Shown here: one piece after another, positions 52,726-62,629 of the stretch
Layout: each line of letters opens with the position of its first letter
How positions within the stretch are numbered: the stretch's first letter is position 1
Assembly: GCF_022664455.2 (NCBI RefSeq)
Contig: NZ_JAKRKC020000001.1
Span: 3,043,001 to 3,107,000, forward strand
DNA: 64,000 nucleotides
Direction: 5' to 3'
Source: Actinomadura luzonensis
GTDB taxonomy: Bacteria; Actinomycetota; Actinomycetes; Streptosporangiales; Streptosporangiaceae
The notes under the pieces: model-generated
Told to the model about the DNA's origin: nothing
Database searches by the model: none
The model's input: only the letters and a program-made list of their open reading frames with translations
Program-made: the position numbers and the translations under genes

Positions 52726-55700
52726 GGTCTGGTCGCGGAAGGCGCCGCTGACCTTCGGCAGCGTCTTCTCCTCGTCGGACGGGGTGCGGCCGTCGGCGTA
52801 CGTGGCGTAGCTGAAGACGATGTAGCGGCCCCAGACCAGGCCGGCCGCGTACCCGCCGGCGATCTGCACCCGCTCGCCGCCCGAGCCCTCGGGGCCGGGC
52901 AGGCCGCGGAACCAGACGTTCTTGCCCAGGTTCTTCGCCTGGTCGGCGGCCGTGGCGGCCTCCTTCGTCGGCAGCACCGCGATGCCCGTCGTGACCGCGT
53001 AGCGCTTCTTGGCGTCCACGTACGTGGCGCGCAGGACGCGCGTGCACTTCTGCTCCTTGAGCGCCTCGGCGAAGGCGCCCACGGCCGCCTTGTCGCAGGT
53101 CGTCTCCATGCCGGACTTGACCCGGGTGAACGTCGCGCCGGCCGCGCTCACCTTCTTCTTCGGGAACGCCTCCGACAGCGACAACTTCTGCGGGTCCGTC
53201 TGCTCCGAGTTGAGTATCGACGCGCCGGGGCCGCCGGTCGAGTCGGGCGTCTGCCCCTGCCCCGCGCCGGTCGAACCGGACGGGGCCGCGGTGCGGGCGG
53301 CGGCCGTGTTCGACGGGGACTGGCTGACCGCCTGGTAGGCGAAGAAGCCGCCCGTGGCGACGCCCACCAGGGCCAGGGCGCCCAGGGTCACCAGGAGGGC
53401 GCGCTTGCCGCCGCCGGACGGCGGGGCGGGCGGCGGGGGCGGGATCTGGAACGGGGGCTGCTTGAACGCGCCGGGCGGGAACGCCGGGCCGCCCGCCGCG
53501 CTCACGCCTCCCGCGCCGGGCCTGGTGGTCGTGGTCGCCGTCAAGCCGTGCGGCGGGGTCGGGAGGTCCAGGCTCGTGGACTGGCGCTGGCCCCAGGAGT
53601 CGCGGTCGAACGGGAGGTCGGGAAGCCTGTGGGGCGCCGTGGCGCCCGGCGGGAGGGGCGGCCAGACCGGGACGTCGCCGGGCTCCGGGGGGCGGGGCGG
53701 GGTGGGGGCGTCGGGGTCGAAGGGCGGCGGGGTCGGGTGGTCGCCGCGGTCGGCCGCCTGGGGGTCGAAGAACTGGGCGGGCGGGGCGAGCTCGTGGGCG
53801 GGGTCGCGCGGGGGCGCGGGCTCGGCCGGCTCGGGGGACGGTGGAGTGGTGGTGTCCGCCGGCGGCTGCGGGGTGGCGTCGTCGTTGTCGTCGTTGTCGC
53901 CGGGAGAGGTGGAGTGGGTGTCCTCCGCACGCTGCCCGGCCGCAGGGGCGGCCACAGGGGCGGCGAGAGGGGTCGTGCGGGCGTGGGGGTCCTGAGGGGT
54001 CAGCGGGGGGTTGGCGGGATTCGTCGCGTTGGCGTCGTCGCCCTCGGGGGCGTCGGCGTTGGGGGCGGGGTGCGTGGCCTGGTGGGGCTGGTCGGCGGAG
54101 GCTTCCGGCGCGGACGGGGTCCGCTGCGGGGCATCGGACGCGGCGATCGGGGCGAAAGGGGAGCCGGGATCGGTGCGGGATCCCGTCCCAGGGCCGGAGC
54201 CGAAGGCGACGCCGGGTTCGGTGCCGGGTTCGGTGCGAGGCTCGGTGCGAGGCTCGGTGCGGCGTCCCGGGCCAGGAGTGGTGCCGAAGGCGGTGCTGGG
54301 GTCGGTGCCTGGTTCGGTGTTCGGAGCGGTGGGGGCGGGTGTGGGGCCGGGCTGGAAGGCGTTCGGGCCGGGGGCTGGCTGGGAGAGGCCGGCGGGCGTG
54401 CTGATGGACTGCGGGCCGCTCGGGCGCTGCAGGCCCGGCCGGGTGGCGTCGAAGGCCGAGGACGGGGGCTGGGGCTCGTCGGGCTCGGCGACCAGCTCGC
54501 CGGTGGCGGCCGGCCACGGGGGCATGGCGTGCGGGTCCGAGACGGGGGCCGGCCATACGGGCATGCCGGCGGCGGCGGCGGTGAAGGCGGGCGGCGGCTC
54601 CCACGGCGGCGCGCCAGGCACCACCGGTTCACCGGGCCACGGCGGGATGTCCTGCGCGGTGCGCTGCCGGTCGTCGGCCCGCTGCTGGTCGGCGGTGCGC
54701 TGCTGGTCGTCGGAGGCCCGGGCGGAGGCAGCGGCCGGGGCGGAGGTGGGGGTGGCGGCCCAAGGGGCGTCCTCAGCGTGCCAAGGGGCGTCCTCAGCGG
54801 GCGCGTGGCCGGTCGGCGCCTGATCGGCCTGCAGCGGACCCGCCCACGGGTTGCCGCCCGACGGCCCGGGGCCTTGCGCGGGCCGGGGTCCGGCGGGATG
54901 CAGCTGCGGGTGCGGGGGCTGCGGGCCCTCGCCCTCCACGCCCTGGGGCCCGTAGGACGGCTCCTGGCCCGGCACGTACCCGCCCCCATGGGGGAGCTGG
55001 TGAGGCGCGGCCTGCCCGGGCGCGCCCGCGTACGGCGCGGCGGGCTCGACGAACTGCGGCCCGGTGTCCCCCGGCCGACCCGAGTGCGGCCCCGACTGCC
55101 CGGCGTGTGGCCCGGTATGGGCGGGCTGGCCCGAATACGGGCCCGATGGCGCGGCGTGCGGCCCGGTGTGGGCGGGCTCCGTTGCATGGGGCCCGGTCTG
55201 GCCCGGCTGAGCGAGATGCGGGCCCGGCTCGCTGAGGTAGGGGCTCGTGTGGCCGGGCTGGGCCGGATATGGGCCTGATGGGGCGGCGTGCGGCCCGGTG
55301 TGGGCGGGCTCCGTTGCATGGGGCCCGGTCTGGCCCGGCTGAGCGAGATGCGGGCCCGACTCGCTGAGGTAGGGGCTCGTGTGGCCAGGTTGGGCCGGAT
55401 GCGGGCCCGAGTGGGCGGCGTGCGGGTCGGTGAGTCCAGGCTCGGTGGCATGGGGCCCCGCCGGGCCCGGCTGGGCGAGGTGCGGGGCTGATTGGCCGGG
55501 GTGGGGGCTGAGGTGGCCGTGGTCGCTGGTGTGCGGGCCGGGCTGGGCCGGGTACGGGTCCGACGGGCCGGGGTGGCCGGGCTGGGTCGGGTACGGGCCC
55601 GATGGCGCGGCGTGTGGCCCGGTGTGGGCGGGCTGGGTCGGGTACGGGCTCGGCGGGGTGGGGTGCGGGCCGGGGTGGGCGGGCTCGGGTGCCCAGGGGC

Positions 55701-56232
55701 CCGCGTGGCCGGGGTGGGTGGGGTGTGGGCCCGATGAGGGGGTGGTGGGGTACGGGTTGCTGCCGGAGTGGGGCGAGGGGGCGTAGCCGTGACCGTGCCC
55801 GAGGTCGGGGGTGCCGTACGGCGGGTGGCCCGGGGTGGGGTGGGGCTGGTTGCCGGGCGAGGTGGGCGGGAGGGAGAGGGGGGTGGGTGGGGTGGTGGGG
55901 GGAGCGGGGTGGCGGGGGGTGTGCGAGGGGTGGCCGGGGTCGGTGTCGGAGTGGTCGGCGTACCAGTCGTACGCCGGGTCGCCGTCGCCCCCCGTCTCCC
56001 ACGGCTGAGCCCCCTCGGGCCCCGACGGCGGCTCGCCGGACGGGGACCCCAGGACCGGGGGAACGACGGATCGTGTCTCGTCGCCGGACTCCTCCTCGGC
56101 GGAGGGTGCGGCGAGCACGGGCGGAATGTCCCGCCCGCTGGTCTGGCCGAAGCTCGGCGGCGGCGTCGCAGGTCTGGCCGGGCTGCCGGCGTCCCTGCGA
56201 TCGTGTTCAGACCCGGGTTCCTGACCACGCAT
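52690..56232 (-). CDS. Giant proline-rich single-pass membrane protein
   Basis: 1180 residues, family not recognised. Residues 1 to about 940 are low-complexity, dominated by Pro, His, Gly, Ser, Thr and Gln, with repeats such as [21 protein letters not shown] basic step (GGKR) and one membrane helix (about 945-967, [20 protein letters not shown]) lead to an outer domain of about 210 residues with two cysteines ([20 protein letters not shown]) that may be disulfide-linked. The long part should be cytoplasmic. The outer domain matches that of the neighbour at 56334-57440. ATG at 56232 has no Shine-Dalgarno; a TAGGCT six bases before it would give a leaderless message. Confidence 0.75.
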   Translation of the reverse strand: MRGQEPGSEHDRRDAGSPARPATPPPSFGQTSGRDIPPVLAAPSAEEESGDETRSVVPPVLGSPSGEPPSGPEGAQPWETGGDGDPAYDWYADHSDTDPGHPSHTPRHPAPPTTPPTPLSLPPTSPGNQPHPTPGHPPYGTPDLGHGHGYAPSPHSGSNPYPTTPSSGPHPTHPGHAGPWAPEPAHPGPHPTPPSPYPTQPAHTGPHAAPSGPYPTQPGHPGPSDPYPAQPGPHTSDHGHLSPHPGQSAPHLAQPGPAGPHATEPGLTDPHAAHSGPHPAQPGHTSPYLSESGPHLAQPGQTGPHATEPAHTGPHAAPSGPYPAQPGHTSPYLSEPGPHLAQPGQTGPHATEPAHTGPHAAPSGPYSGQPAHTGPHAGQSGPHSGRPGDTGPQFVEPAAPYAGAPGQAAPHQLPHGGGYVPGQEPSYGPQGVEGEGPQPPHPQLHPAGPRPAQGPGPSGGNPWAGPLQADQAPTGHAPAEDAPWHAEDAPWAATPTSAPAAASARASDDQQRTADQQRADDRQRTAQDIPPWPGEPVVPGAPPWEPPPAFTAAAAGMPVWPAPVSDPHAMPPWPAATGELVAEPDEPQPPSSAFDATRPGLQRPSGPQSISTPAGLSQPAPGPNAFQPGPTPAPTAPNTEPGTDPSTAFGTTPGPGRRTEPRTEPRTEPGTEPGVAFGSGPGTGSRTDPGSPFAPIAASDAPQRTPSAPEASADQPHQATHPAPNADAPEGDDANATNPANPPLTPQDPHARTTPLAAPVAAPAAGQRAEDTHSTSPGDNDDNDDATPQPPADTTTPPSPEPAEPAPPRDPAHELAPPAQFFDPQAADRGDHPTPPPFDPDAPTPPRPPEPGDVPVWPPLPPGATAPHRLPDLPFDRDSWGQRQSTSLDLPTPPHGLTATTTTRPGAGGVSAAGGPAFPPGAFKQPPFQIPPPPPAPPSGGGKRALLVTLGALALVGVATGGFFAYQAVSQSPSNTAAARTAAPSGSTGAGQGQTPDSTGGPGASILNSEQTDPQKLSLSEAFPKKKVSAAGATFTRVKSGMETTCDKAAVGAFAEALKEQKCTRVLRATYVDAKKRYAVTTGIAVLPTKEAATAADQAKNLGKNVWFRGLPGPEGSGGERVQIAGGYAAGLVWGRYIVFSYATYADGRTPSDEEKTLPKVSGAFRDQTSLVLERRVTGG
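55151..55396. repeat. 132-bp near-identical tandem duplication in the proline-rich gene
   Basis: The segment beginning GCGGCGTGCGGCCCGGTG at 55151 recurs 132 bp later at 55283; most of the next 115 bases are identical. Each unit encodes 44 residues. Shorter degenerate copies flank it, from about 55080 to 55660. Confidence 0.85.
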
Positions 56233-56333
56233 AGGGCGAGCCTAGCGAGAGTGGCGAGATCGTTACGTCGGTATGGGGGTTCCCGGAGGCGGCGGGCATC
56301 CCGTTTGGGCGGGTAGAGGGGGTCGAAGACGGG

Positions 56334-57440
56334 TTACGCCGGCGCGCTGCCGTTCAGCGTCCGGTTGTCCAGGGCCTTGAAGACCGTCGCCCGCGTGATG
56401 TCGTCAATAGCCTGGGAAATGCGCTTTTGTCCCTTGGAATCGGGCTTGGTGCCGTTCTTGTTCTGGAACCAGACCATGATCGCGTAGTGGCCGTGCGTCC
56501 AGATGCGGGCCCCGCCGCTGCCCGACCCTAGAAACTTGGTGACACTGTCCTTACCGACGAGCGGTTTCACGTAGTTCTGCTCGTCGCCGACCTTGGCGAC
56601 CTTGCCCGCGTTCTTGCCGGTCGAGAGGTTGGCCACGCCGACCGTGCCGATCACCGTGCCCGCCTTGTCGCGGAAGCTCGCCCGGACCAGCTGCGTGCAC
56701 TTGGCGGCCTTGAGCGCCTTCTGCAGCTTGTCGCCGAGCGCGCCGTCGGTGCACTTCTTGTCCTTGATGGTGATGGTCGTCTCGTAGCCGCGGCCGGCGG
56801 CGGTGAACTTGCCCTTCTTGCCGAACATCTCCTTGACCGAGATCGGGTCGGGGTCGGTGGAGCGGTTCTCCGCGTAGCCGTACTTGCCGGGCGGCACGGA
56901 CGGCAGCGGGGCCGAGGTGCGCTGCGTGGTGGCGGTCTCGGCCGTGCTGGGGCCGTCGGCGTTCCACATCAGGGCGATGCCGCCGCCGAGCGCGCCGAGC
57001 AGCAGCACGCCACCGATCGCGAACCACAGCGGGGCGCGCGAGCGCGGGCCCTCGTCGTACGGGCTCCAGCCGATCCTGCTGTTGACCTGGGTCGTGCCGC
57101 TGGACGACCCGCCGCCGGAGCCCTCCTCCGGCGCGGGCGCGGACTCCGCGGGACCGGGGCCGACGGCGCCGAAGCCGCCCGTGCCGGGGCCGCCGGGACC
57201 GGCGCCGCCGGGACCGAAGCTGCCGGGGCCGGGGCCGCCCGTGCCAGGGCCGCCGGGACCGGGGCCGCCCGGGCCGGGAGGGGTGAAGGCGCCGAAAGAT
57301 CCGTAAGGGGCCGTGCCAGGCGTGCCGGGCGCTCCCGGCGACGCCGGGCCCTCGGTGCGGGGCTCGTCGGCGGGCCGGGCCCGGCGCGAGCGGCGGGGGC
57401 CGCGCTCCTGGGCGTTCTCAGGCTGCTCGGGAAAACCCAT
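56334..57440 (-). CDS. Proline/glycine-rich single-pass membrane protein (paralogue)
   Basis: 368 residues. Cytoplasmic N-terminus (1 to about 135) rich in Pro and Gly (GPGGPGPGGPGTGGPGPG-like), one membrane helix (about 137-158, FAIGGVLLLGALGGGIALMW), then an outer domain of about 200 residues. The outer domain resembles that of the neighbour: both have [17 protein letters not shown] starts, ALKAAKCTQLVRASF / [15 protein letters not shown], and a late GGARIWTHGHYAIMVW / [16 protein letters not shown]. Two cysteines are conserved. Transcribed in the same direction as the proline-rich gene, 101 bp before it. Function unknown. Confidence 0.75.
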   Translation of the reverse strand: MGFPEQPENAQERGPRRSRRARPADEPRTEGPASPGAPGTPGTAPYGSFGAFTPPGPGGPGPGGPGTGGPGPGSFGPGGAGPGGPGTGGFGAVGPGPAESAPAPEEGSGGGSSSGTTQVNSRIGWSPYDEGPRSRAPLWFAIGGVLLLGALGGGIALMWNADGPSTAETATTQRTSAPLPSVPPGKYGYAENRSTDPDPISVKEMFGKKGKFTAAGRGYETTITIKDKKCTDGALGDKLQKALKAAKCTQLVRASFRDKAGTVIGTVGVANLSTGKNAGKVAKVGDEQNYVKPLVGKDSVTKFLGSGSGGARIWTHGHYAIMVWFQNKNGTKPDSKGQKRISQAIDDITRATVFKALDNRTLNGSAPA

Positions 57441-57464
57441 GCGGCGACATTACCGTGACATGGC

Positions 57465-58235
57465 TCATTGGGTTCCGAAGTCCTGGGTCCACCACGGGCC
57501 GTCGGGGCCGGAGGCGACGCCGACGCCGATGGCCTTGAGCCGGCAGTCGAGGATGTTCCTGCGGTGGTCGTCGCTGTCGAGCCAGCCGCGCACGGCCTCC
57601 TCGGGCGTGCTGTAGCCGGCGCCGATGTTCTCGGCCGCGCCGTAGCGGTAGCCGGCGCGCTCCATGCGGTCCCAGGGGGAGGCGCCGGAGGGGGAGTTGT
57701 GGGTGAGCCGGCCGCTGCGGGCCATCTCCAGGGCGTGGACGCGCGCCGAGCGGGTCAGGCCGCCGTCGACGCGCAGCGGGCCGCAGCCGCTCCTGCTCCT
57801 GGCCTGGTTGGTGAGCGTGACGACCCTGGACGCCAGGCCGGGGATCAGCGCCACCTCGGCGCCCTGCTCGTCGCCGAGCACCTGCGTGGGGTCGTTCTGG
57901 GCGTCGAAGGAGCCGGGGATCTGGCCGTCGGTGCGCCTGGCGGTGGGCTTGGGGGTCGCGCCGCCGGGCAGCCGGTTGGCCGTGACCTCCCGGGGGATGC
58001 TTTCGAGCTGCTGCGCGGCCCTCCGGCCGGCCGTCGGCGCGGGGTTGGCGGTGGCGGCGGCGGGCGGGGCGGTGCCGTTGAGGTAGATGTGGGGGTCGGG
58101 CTGCGGGTCGTCCGTCAATCGACCGATCAGTACGCCGGTGAACAGCACCGCCGCCATGAGGCAGGTCAACACACCCAGATGGCTCCGGCGCCGAGCGCCC
58201 CGCTGGGTTGGCCGGGTGTGAGAGTTCTGCCACAT
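57465..58235 (-). CDS. CAP-domain (SCP/PR-1) exported protein
   Basis: 256 residues. A basic cytoplasmic start (TRPTQRGARRRSHLG) and one membrane helix (about 20-38) act as signal anchor. A Pro/Ala linker leads to a CAP domain (about 135-256): LTNQARSRSGCGPLRVDGGL, the cavity residues in LTHNSP, AENIG and DDHRRNIL. Bacterial CAP proteins are secreted; lipid or metal binding is known for some. I chose the ATG at 58235. The frame is open upstream, but that part lacks a credible start. It faces away from rplM and is upstream of the two proline-rich genes on the same strand, 24 bp from the first. Confidence 0.82.
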   Translation of the reverse strand: MWQNSHTRPTQRGARRRSHLGVLTCLMAAVLFTGVLIGRLTDDPQPDPHIYLNGTAPPAAATANPAPTAGRRAAQQLESIPREVTANRLPGGATPKPTARRTDGQIPGSFDAQNDPTQVLGDEQGAEVALIPGLASRVVTLTNQARSRSGCGPLRVDGGLTRSARVHALEMARSGRLTHNSPSGASPWDRMERAGYRYGAAENIGAGYSTPEEAVRGWLDSDDHRRNILDCRLKAIGVGVASGPDGPWWTQDFGTQ

Positions 58236-58543
58236 ACCGCAGTCAACGATAGGGATGTCGGGTCCTGGGAAAGAAGGGGTCCCAGGGAAACGAAATCGAA
58301 CCGTTCTGAGTCGGGTAGAATCTCCGGCGGGTACCGGTCTTTTGACCTGCAGACAGGTGGGCGGGTAACCTAATCGTTCGTTGTGTGCATAGGTCCTGCG
58401 TGACCAATGCGCGGCGCGTCCGGCGTCATCTCCCGTGATCTGAGGAGACGGAAGGTCCGGGCTGCCGTGTGCCCGCACCGACCGACCAATGTAGCTGTCG
58501 CATCCGACAGCGCCGAAGACGCGAGCAAAAGAAGGCTACGACC
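58236..58543. other. 308-bp divergent region, CAP gene / rplM
   Basis: Holds an inverted repeat CCTGGGA-N9-TCCCAGG (58264-58286) near the CAP-gene start, the rplM promoter (58342-58371) and a leader of about 165 nt for rplM with GC-rich, unstructured-looking sequence. No gene is supported. Confidence 0.6.
58342..58371 (+). promoter_or_regulatory. rplM promoter
   Basis: TTGACC (58342-58347), 18-bp spacer, TAACCT (58366-58371). Start predicted near 58378. Confidence 0.7.
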
Positions 58544-58987
58544 GTGCGCACGTACTCACCGAAGCCCGCCGACGTCCAGCGTCAGTGGTACGTCATCGAC
58601 GCGACCGATGTCGTGCTGGGCCGGCTGGCCAGCCACGTCGCGACCCTGCTCCGCGGCAAGCACAAGCCGATCTTCGCCAACCACGTCGACACCGGTGACT
58701 TCGTCATCGTCATCAACGCGGACAAGATCGCGCTGAGCGGCAACAAGCTTGAGCAGAAGAAGGCGTACCGCCACTCGGGCTACCCGGGCGGTCTGCGTTC
58801 CGTCTCGTACGGCGAGCTCATGGAGAAGCGGCCCGAGAAGGCCGTCGAGAAGGCCGTCAAGGGCATGCTGCCGAAGAACTCCCTCGGCCGGAAGATGGCC
58901 AAGAAGCTGAAGGTCTACGCGGGCGCCGAGCACCCGCACCAGGCGCAGAAGCCCGTGCCGTTCCAGATCACCCAGATCGCCCAGTAG
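58544..58987 (+). CDS. rplM: 50S ribosomal protein L13
   Basis: 147 residues. L13 is an early 50S assembly protein. [20 protein letters not shown] and the central [17 protein letters not shown] are typical; the C-terminus has [11 protein letters not shown]. Start GTG at 58544, eight bases after AAAAGAAGG. Co-transcribed with rpsI. Confidence 0.97.
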   Translation: MRTYSPKPADVQRQWYVIDATDVVLGRLASHVATLLRGKHKPIFANHVDTGDFVIVINADKIALSGNKLEQKKAYRHSGYPGGLRSVSYGELMEKRPEKAVEKAVKGMLPKNSLGRKMAKKLKVYAGAEHPHQAQKPVPFQITQIAQ

Positions 58988-59013
58988 TAGTTCGAAAGAT
59001 TTAGAGGAGAACC

Positions 59014-59538
59014 GTGGCTGAGCCCACCGGTGTCGAGACGGCCGTCGAGACGGCCGAGCTGGAGGACTACTCCGGCGAGGACTTCCCTTCCGAGTACACC
59101 ACCGAGTCCGCCGCCAGCGCCGACGCTCCCGTGCGTAAGCCCGTCACCACGGGCAACTCGTACGGCACCGGCCGCCGTAAGGAGGCGATCGCCCGCGTGC
59201 GCATCGTCCCCGGCAGCGGCAAGTGGACGATCAACGGTCGTTCGCTGGACGTCTACTTCCCGAACAAGGTCCACCAGCAGATCGTCAACGAGCCCTTCGT
59301 GGTGCTCGGCGCCGAGGAGGCGTTCGACGTCATCGCGCGCATCGACGGCGGCGGCGTCACCGGCCAGGCCGGCGCGCTGCGCATGGGCCTGTCCCGCGCC
59401 CTGGCGATCCTGGACGTCGAGGTCAACCGCCCGCCGCTGAAGAAGGCCGGCTTCCTCACCCGTGACGCCCGCGCCACGGAGCGGAAGAAGTACGGCCTCA
59501 AGAAGGCCCGCAAGGCTCCGCAGTACAGCAAGCGCTAA
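59014..59538 (+). CDS. rpsI: 30S ribosomal protein S9
   Basis: 174 residues, longer than the usual 130. An acidic Glu/Thr/Ala-rich extension of about 45 residues precedes the core ([20 protein letters not shown]). The C-terminal [12 protein letters not shown], which reaches P-site tRNA, is intact. GTG at 59014 after AGAGGAGA. Followed by glmM after one base. Confidence 0.97.
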   Translation: MAEPTGVETAVETAELEDYSGEDFPSEYTTESAASADAPVRKPVTTGNSYGTGRRKEAIARVRIVPGSGKWTINGRSLDVYFPNKVHQQIVNEPFVVLGAEEAFDVIARIDGGGVTGQAGALRMGLSRALAILDVEVNRPPLKKAGFLTRDARATERKKYGLKKARKAPQYSKR

Positions 59539-59539
59539 G

Positions 59540-60889
59540 TTGGCGCGCCTTTTCGGCACCGACGGGGTACGGGGGGTCGCGGGCCGCGACCTCACGGCCG
59601 AGCTCGCCATGGACCTGTCCGTGGCGGCGGCCCACGTCCTCGGCGATGCAGGCGCGTTCGCCGTCACCGGGCGTCACCCGGTGGCGGTCGTAGGCCGGGA
59701 CCCGCGCGCCTCGGGGGAGTTCCTCGAGGCCGCCGTGGTCGCCGGCCTCGCGGCGTCCGGGGTGGACGTGCTGCGTCTCGGCGTGCTGCCCACTCCCGCC
59801 GTCGCCCACCTGACGGCCGCGCTCGGCGCCGACCTCGGCGTCATGTTGTCGGCCTCGCACAACCCGGCGCCGGACAACGGCATCAAGTTCCTGGCGCGCG
59901 GCGGCTTCAAGCTGTCGGACGCGGTCGAGGACGAGATCGAGCGGCGGCTCGGCGAGGAGTGGAGCTTCCCCGTCGGCTCCGGCGTGGGCCGGGTGCGTGA
60001 CGCCTACGGCGAGGCCGACCGCTACATCTCGCACGTGCTGGCCACCATGAGCCACTCGCTCGACGGGCTCGACGTGGTGGTCGACTGCGCCCACGGCGCC
60101 GCCCACATGGTGGCCCCGGAGGCGCTGGTGCGGGCCGGCGCCCGGGTCGAGGCGATCGGGGCGCGTCCCGACGGGCTCAACATCAACGACGGCTACGGCT
60201 CGACGCACCTCGACCGGCTCCGGCAGGTCGTCGTCTCGCGCGGCGCGGACCTCGGCGTGGCCTACGACGGCGACGCCGACCGCTGCCTCGCGGTCGACCA
60301 CACGGGCGAGATCGTGGACGGCGACCGGATCATGGCGATCCTGGCCGGCGCGATGCACGACGAGGGCCTGCTGGCCAAGGACACCGTGGTCGCGACCGTG
60401 ATGTCCAACCTGGGCTTCAAGCTGGCGATGCGCGACGCGGGCATCTCCGTGGTGGAGACCGCGGTGGGCGACCGCTACGTGCTGGAGCGGATGAAGTCCG
60501 ACGGCTACAACCTGGGCGGCGAGCAGTCCGGCCACGTCATCATGCTGGACCACGCCACCACCGGCGACGGCCTGCTGACCTCGCTCCACCTGCTGGGCGT
60601 GGTGGCCAAGGGCGGCGTTCCGCTGAAGGAGCTGGCGTCGGTGATGACGCCGCTGCCGCAGATCCTCATCAACGTCAAGGACGTCGACAAGGCCAGGGCG
60701 GGCGTCGGCGAGCTGACGTCGGCCGTGGCCGCGGCCGAGGCGGAGCTGGGGGAGACCGGCCGGGTGCTGATCCGGCCGAGCGGCACCGAGCCGATGATCC
60801 GGGTCATGGTCGAGGCCGCGTCGGAGGAGCACGCCACGCAGGTGGCCAACCGGCTCGCCGACGTGGTCCGCCGCGCCTGCGGGGTCTGA
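59540..60889 (+). CDS. glmM: Phosphoglucosamine mutase
   Basis: 449 residues. It converts glucosamine-6-phosphate to glucosamine-1-phosphate on the way to UDP-GlcNAc and peptidoglycan. S106 in [11 protein letters not shown] is the phosphoserine, D243, D245 and D247 (DGDADR) bind Mg, and [12 protein letters not shown] is the phosphate-binding loop. The start is the TTG at 59540, giving the family start [11 protein letters not shown]. It follows rpsI by one base, as in many actinobacteria. Confidence 0.96.
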   Translation: MARLFGTDGVRGVAGRDLTAELAMDLSVAAAHVLGDAGAFAVTGRHPVAVVGRDPRASGEFLEAAVVAGLAASGVDVLRLGVLPTPAVAHLTAALGADLGVMLSASHNPAPDNGIKFLARGGFKLSDAVEDEIERRLGEEWSFPVGSGVGRVRDAYGEADRYISHVLATMSHSLDGLDVVVDCAHGAAHMVAPEALVRAGARVEAIGARPDGLNINDGYGSTHLDRLRQVVVSRGADLGVAYDGDADRCLAVDHTGEIVDGDRIMAILAGAMHDEGLLAKDTVVATVMSNLGFKLAMRDAGISVVETAVGDRYVLERMKSDGYNLGGEQSGHVIMLDHATTGDGLLTSLHLLGVVAKGGVPLKELASVMTPLPQILINVKDVDKARAGVGELTSAVAAAEAELGETGRVLIRPSGTEPMIRVMVEAASEEHATQVANRLADVVRRACGV

Positions 60890-60917
60890 GCCGCGCCTGC
60901 GGTCCGAGGCCGAGACG

Positions 60918-60957
60918 AAGGGCCCGCGGGAGAGACGCCTCTCCCGCGGGCCCTTCT
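60918..60957 (+). terminator. Terminator after glmM
   Basis: A perfect 17-bp stem (AAGGGCCCGCGGGAGAG at 60918-60934 with 60939-60955), loop ACGC. Ends rplM-rpsI-glmM. Confidence 0.85.
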
Positions 60958-60998
60958 GCGTACCCCTGGGCCTTCCGCTCTTCCCGCGCGCCCGCCGG

Positions 60999-61715
60999 TT
61001 ATTCGTCCCCGGTGAGGGAGAAGGCCCGCAGCCGCCGGCCCGCCCCGAGCACGCCCACGACGGTGACGACGACCAGGGCCGGCACGGCGAAGCCGAGAGT
61101 GACGTCCACCAGCAGGAACGGCGTGTCGGCGATCTGCCCGGCGACGGACTGGCCCCAGTGCTGGACGGAGAACTTGCGGGCCCCCGGCACGAGGTTGCCC
61201 ACCACGCTCTCCCAGACCAGGGCGTAGATGATGCCGATGGTGACCGCGTGCCGGGTGACGACGCCCAGCAGGAGGAACAGCGCGGCGTAGGCGACGCCGG
61301 CGACCAGCGCGCCGAGCGCGAAGCCGGCGGCGATGCCGGCCTCGCCGCCGACCAGGATCCAGCCCGCCACGTACGTCGGCACCGCCGCGAACACCGCCAG
61401 CAGCGAGACCGCCACCACGAACTTGGTCCTGATGATGACCGCTCGGGAGATCGGCTTGGACAGCAGGTGGATGATCGTGCCGTCGTCGATCTCGGGCGCG
61501 ATGACGCCGGTGCCCGCGATCAGGCCGAGCAGCGGCAGCATGGTGCCGAGGGCGAAGGTCTGGAGCAGCGTCACCGCGTTGCGCTGGTCTCCCTCGCCGA
61601 CGATCCGGAACAGCACGGCGAGCCCGATGAGGGCGAGGGGCAGGAGCAGCAGCAGAATGATCCGCCGCCGCCCGAGCAGCGCGCGGTAGGTGATCCCCGC
61701 CACTACGGTGTTCAT
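60999..61715 (-). CDS. ABC-2 type transporter permease
   Basis: 238 residues with six predicted membrane helices, the first at about 18-38 (RIILLLLLPLALIGLAVLF). ABC-2-like exporter subunit: the segment APEIDDGTIIHLLSKPISRAVIIRTKF is the cytoplasmic coupling region seen in this group. Its ATG overlaps the stop of the upstream ATPase gene (TGATG), so the two are coupled. Exported substrate unknown; drugs, lipids or peptides are possible. Confidence 0.85.
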   Translation of the reverse strand: MNTVVAGITYRALLGRRRIILLLLLPLALIGLAVLFRIVGEGDQRNAVTLLQTFALGTMLPLLGLIAGTGVIAPEIDDGTIIHLLSKPISRAVIIRTKFVVAVSLLAVFAAVPTYVAGWILVGGEAGIAAGFALGALVAGVAYAALFLLLGVVTRHAVTIGIIYALVWESVVGNLVPGARKFSVQHWGQSVAGQIADTPFLLVDVTLGFAVPALVVVTVVGVLGAGRRLRAFSLTGDE

Positions 61716-62629
61716 CAGGTGCTCCGGTTGATCAGGTAGGAGAAGACGCTCTCCAGGTCCTCGTCGGCAGGGGAGACCTGGTGCAGGCGGACGCCCTCGG
61801 CCTGGGCGAGCTTGGGCAGCAGGCGGGTGAAGCGGCGGAACTCGGTCGCCTGCACCTCCAGGCCGTCGGGGCGCAGCGTGATGCCGCCGGCCGAGGCGTC
61901 GCGGATGAGGGCGGCGGCGAGCCGCCGGTCGTCGCTTGAGCGGATCATGAACAGGTGCGGCCGGTCGGTCATCAGCCGGCGGATGTCGCGGAAGTCGCCG
62001 GAGGCGGCGTGCCGGCCGGCGACCAGCACCTCGATGTGCTGGGCCACCCGCTCGACCTCCTCCAGGATGTGCGAGCTGAACAGGATGGTCTTGCCGGCCG
62101 TGCCCATGCCCCTGATGAGGTCCATGAGGTGGAGGCGCTGGCGCGGGTCCATGCCGTTGAACGGCTCGTCGAGCAGCAGCACGGGCGGGTCGTGGACGAG
62201 CGCCGCGGCGACCTTGACGCGCTGGCGCATGCCCTTCGAGTACGTCTCCACCCGCCGGTCCTTCGGCTCTTCCATCTCCACGGTGGCGAGGGCCTTGCGG
62301 GCGGCCTCGACGGGGTCGGGCAGGCCGTGGAGCCGGGCGGCGGACAGGACGAACTGCCAGCCGGTGAGGAAGCCGTACACGCCCTCCCGCTCCGGGACGA
62401 GACCGATATTTCGGTAGATGTGGTGGTTCTTCCAGACGCGGTCGCCGTCCAGCGTGACCGTGCCGCCCGACGGGGCGAGGAAGCCGGCCATCAGGTGCAG
62501 CAGCGTCGACTTGCCCGCGCCGTTCGGCCCGAGCAGGCCGGTGACGCCGGGACCGATGGTCATCGTCACGTCGTTGACGGCCACGACGTTGCCGTACCAG
62601 CGGGACACCTGGGAGAGCTCGATCTTCAT
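61715..62629 (-). CDS. ABC transporter ATP-binding protein
   Basis: 304 residues. Walker A GPNGAGKS (about 37-44), signature YSKGMRQRVKVAAAL, Walker B VLLLDEPFNGMDP. The C-terminal part (about 230-304) is the extension of CcmA/BcrA-like export ATPases. ATG at 62629 overlaps the upstream permease stop (ATGA). The frame is open upstream but that is a shadow. It energises the ABC-2 permease that follows. Confidence 0.9.
   Translation of the reverse strand: MKIELSQVSRWYGNVVAVNDVTMTIGPGVTGLLGPNGAGKSTLLHLMAGFLAPSGGTVTLDGDRVWKNHHIYRNIGLVPEREGVYGFLTGWQFVLSAARLHGLPDPVEAARKALATVEMEEPKDRRVETYSKGMRQRVKVAAALVHDPPVLLLDEPFNGMDPRQRLHLMDLIRGMGTAGKTILFSSHILEEVERVAQHIEVLVAGRHAASGDFRDIRRLMTDRPHLFMIRSSDDRRLAAALIRDASAGGITLRPDGLEVQATEFRRFTRLLPKLAQAEGVRLHQVSPADEDLESVFSYLINRST

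Noticed and set aside
54000..56228. 742-codon open frame in another frame of the proline-rich gene
   Set aside because: Pure Pro/Arg/Thr shadow. The frame with membrane helix and paralogous outer domain is the real one.
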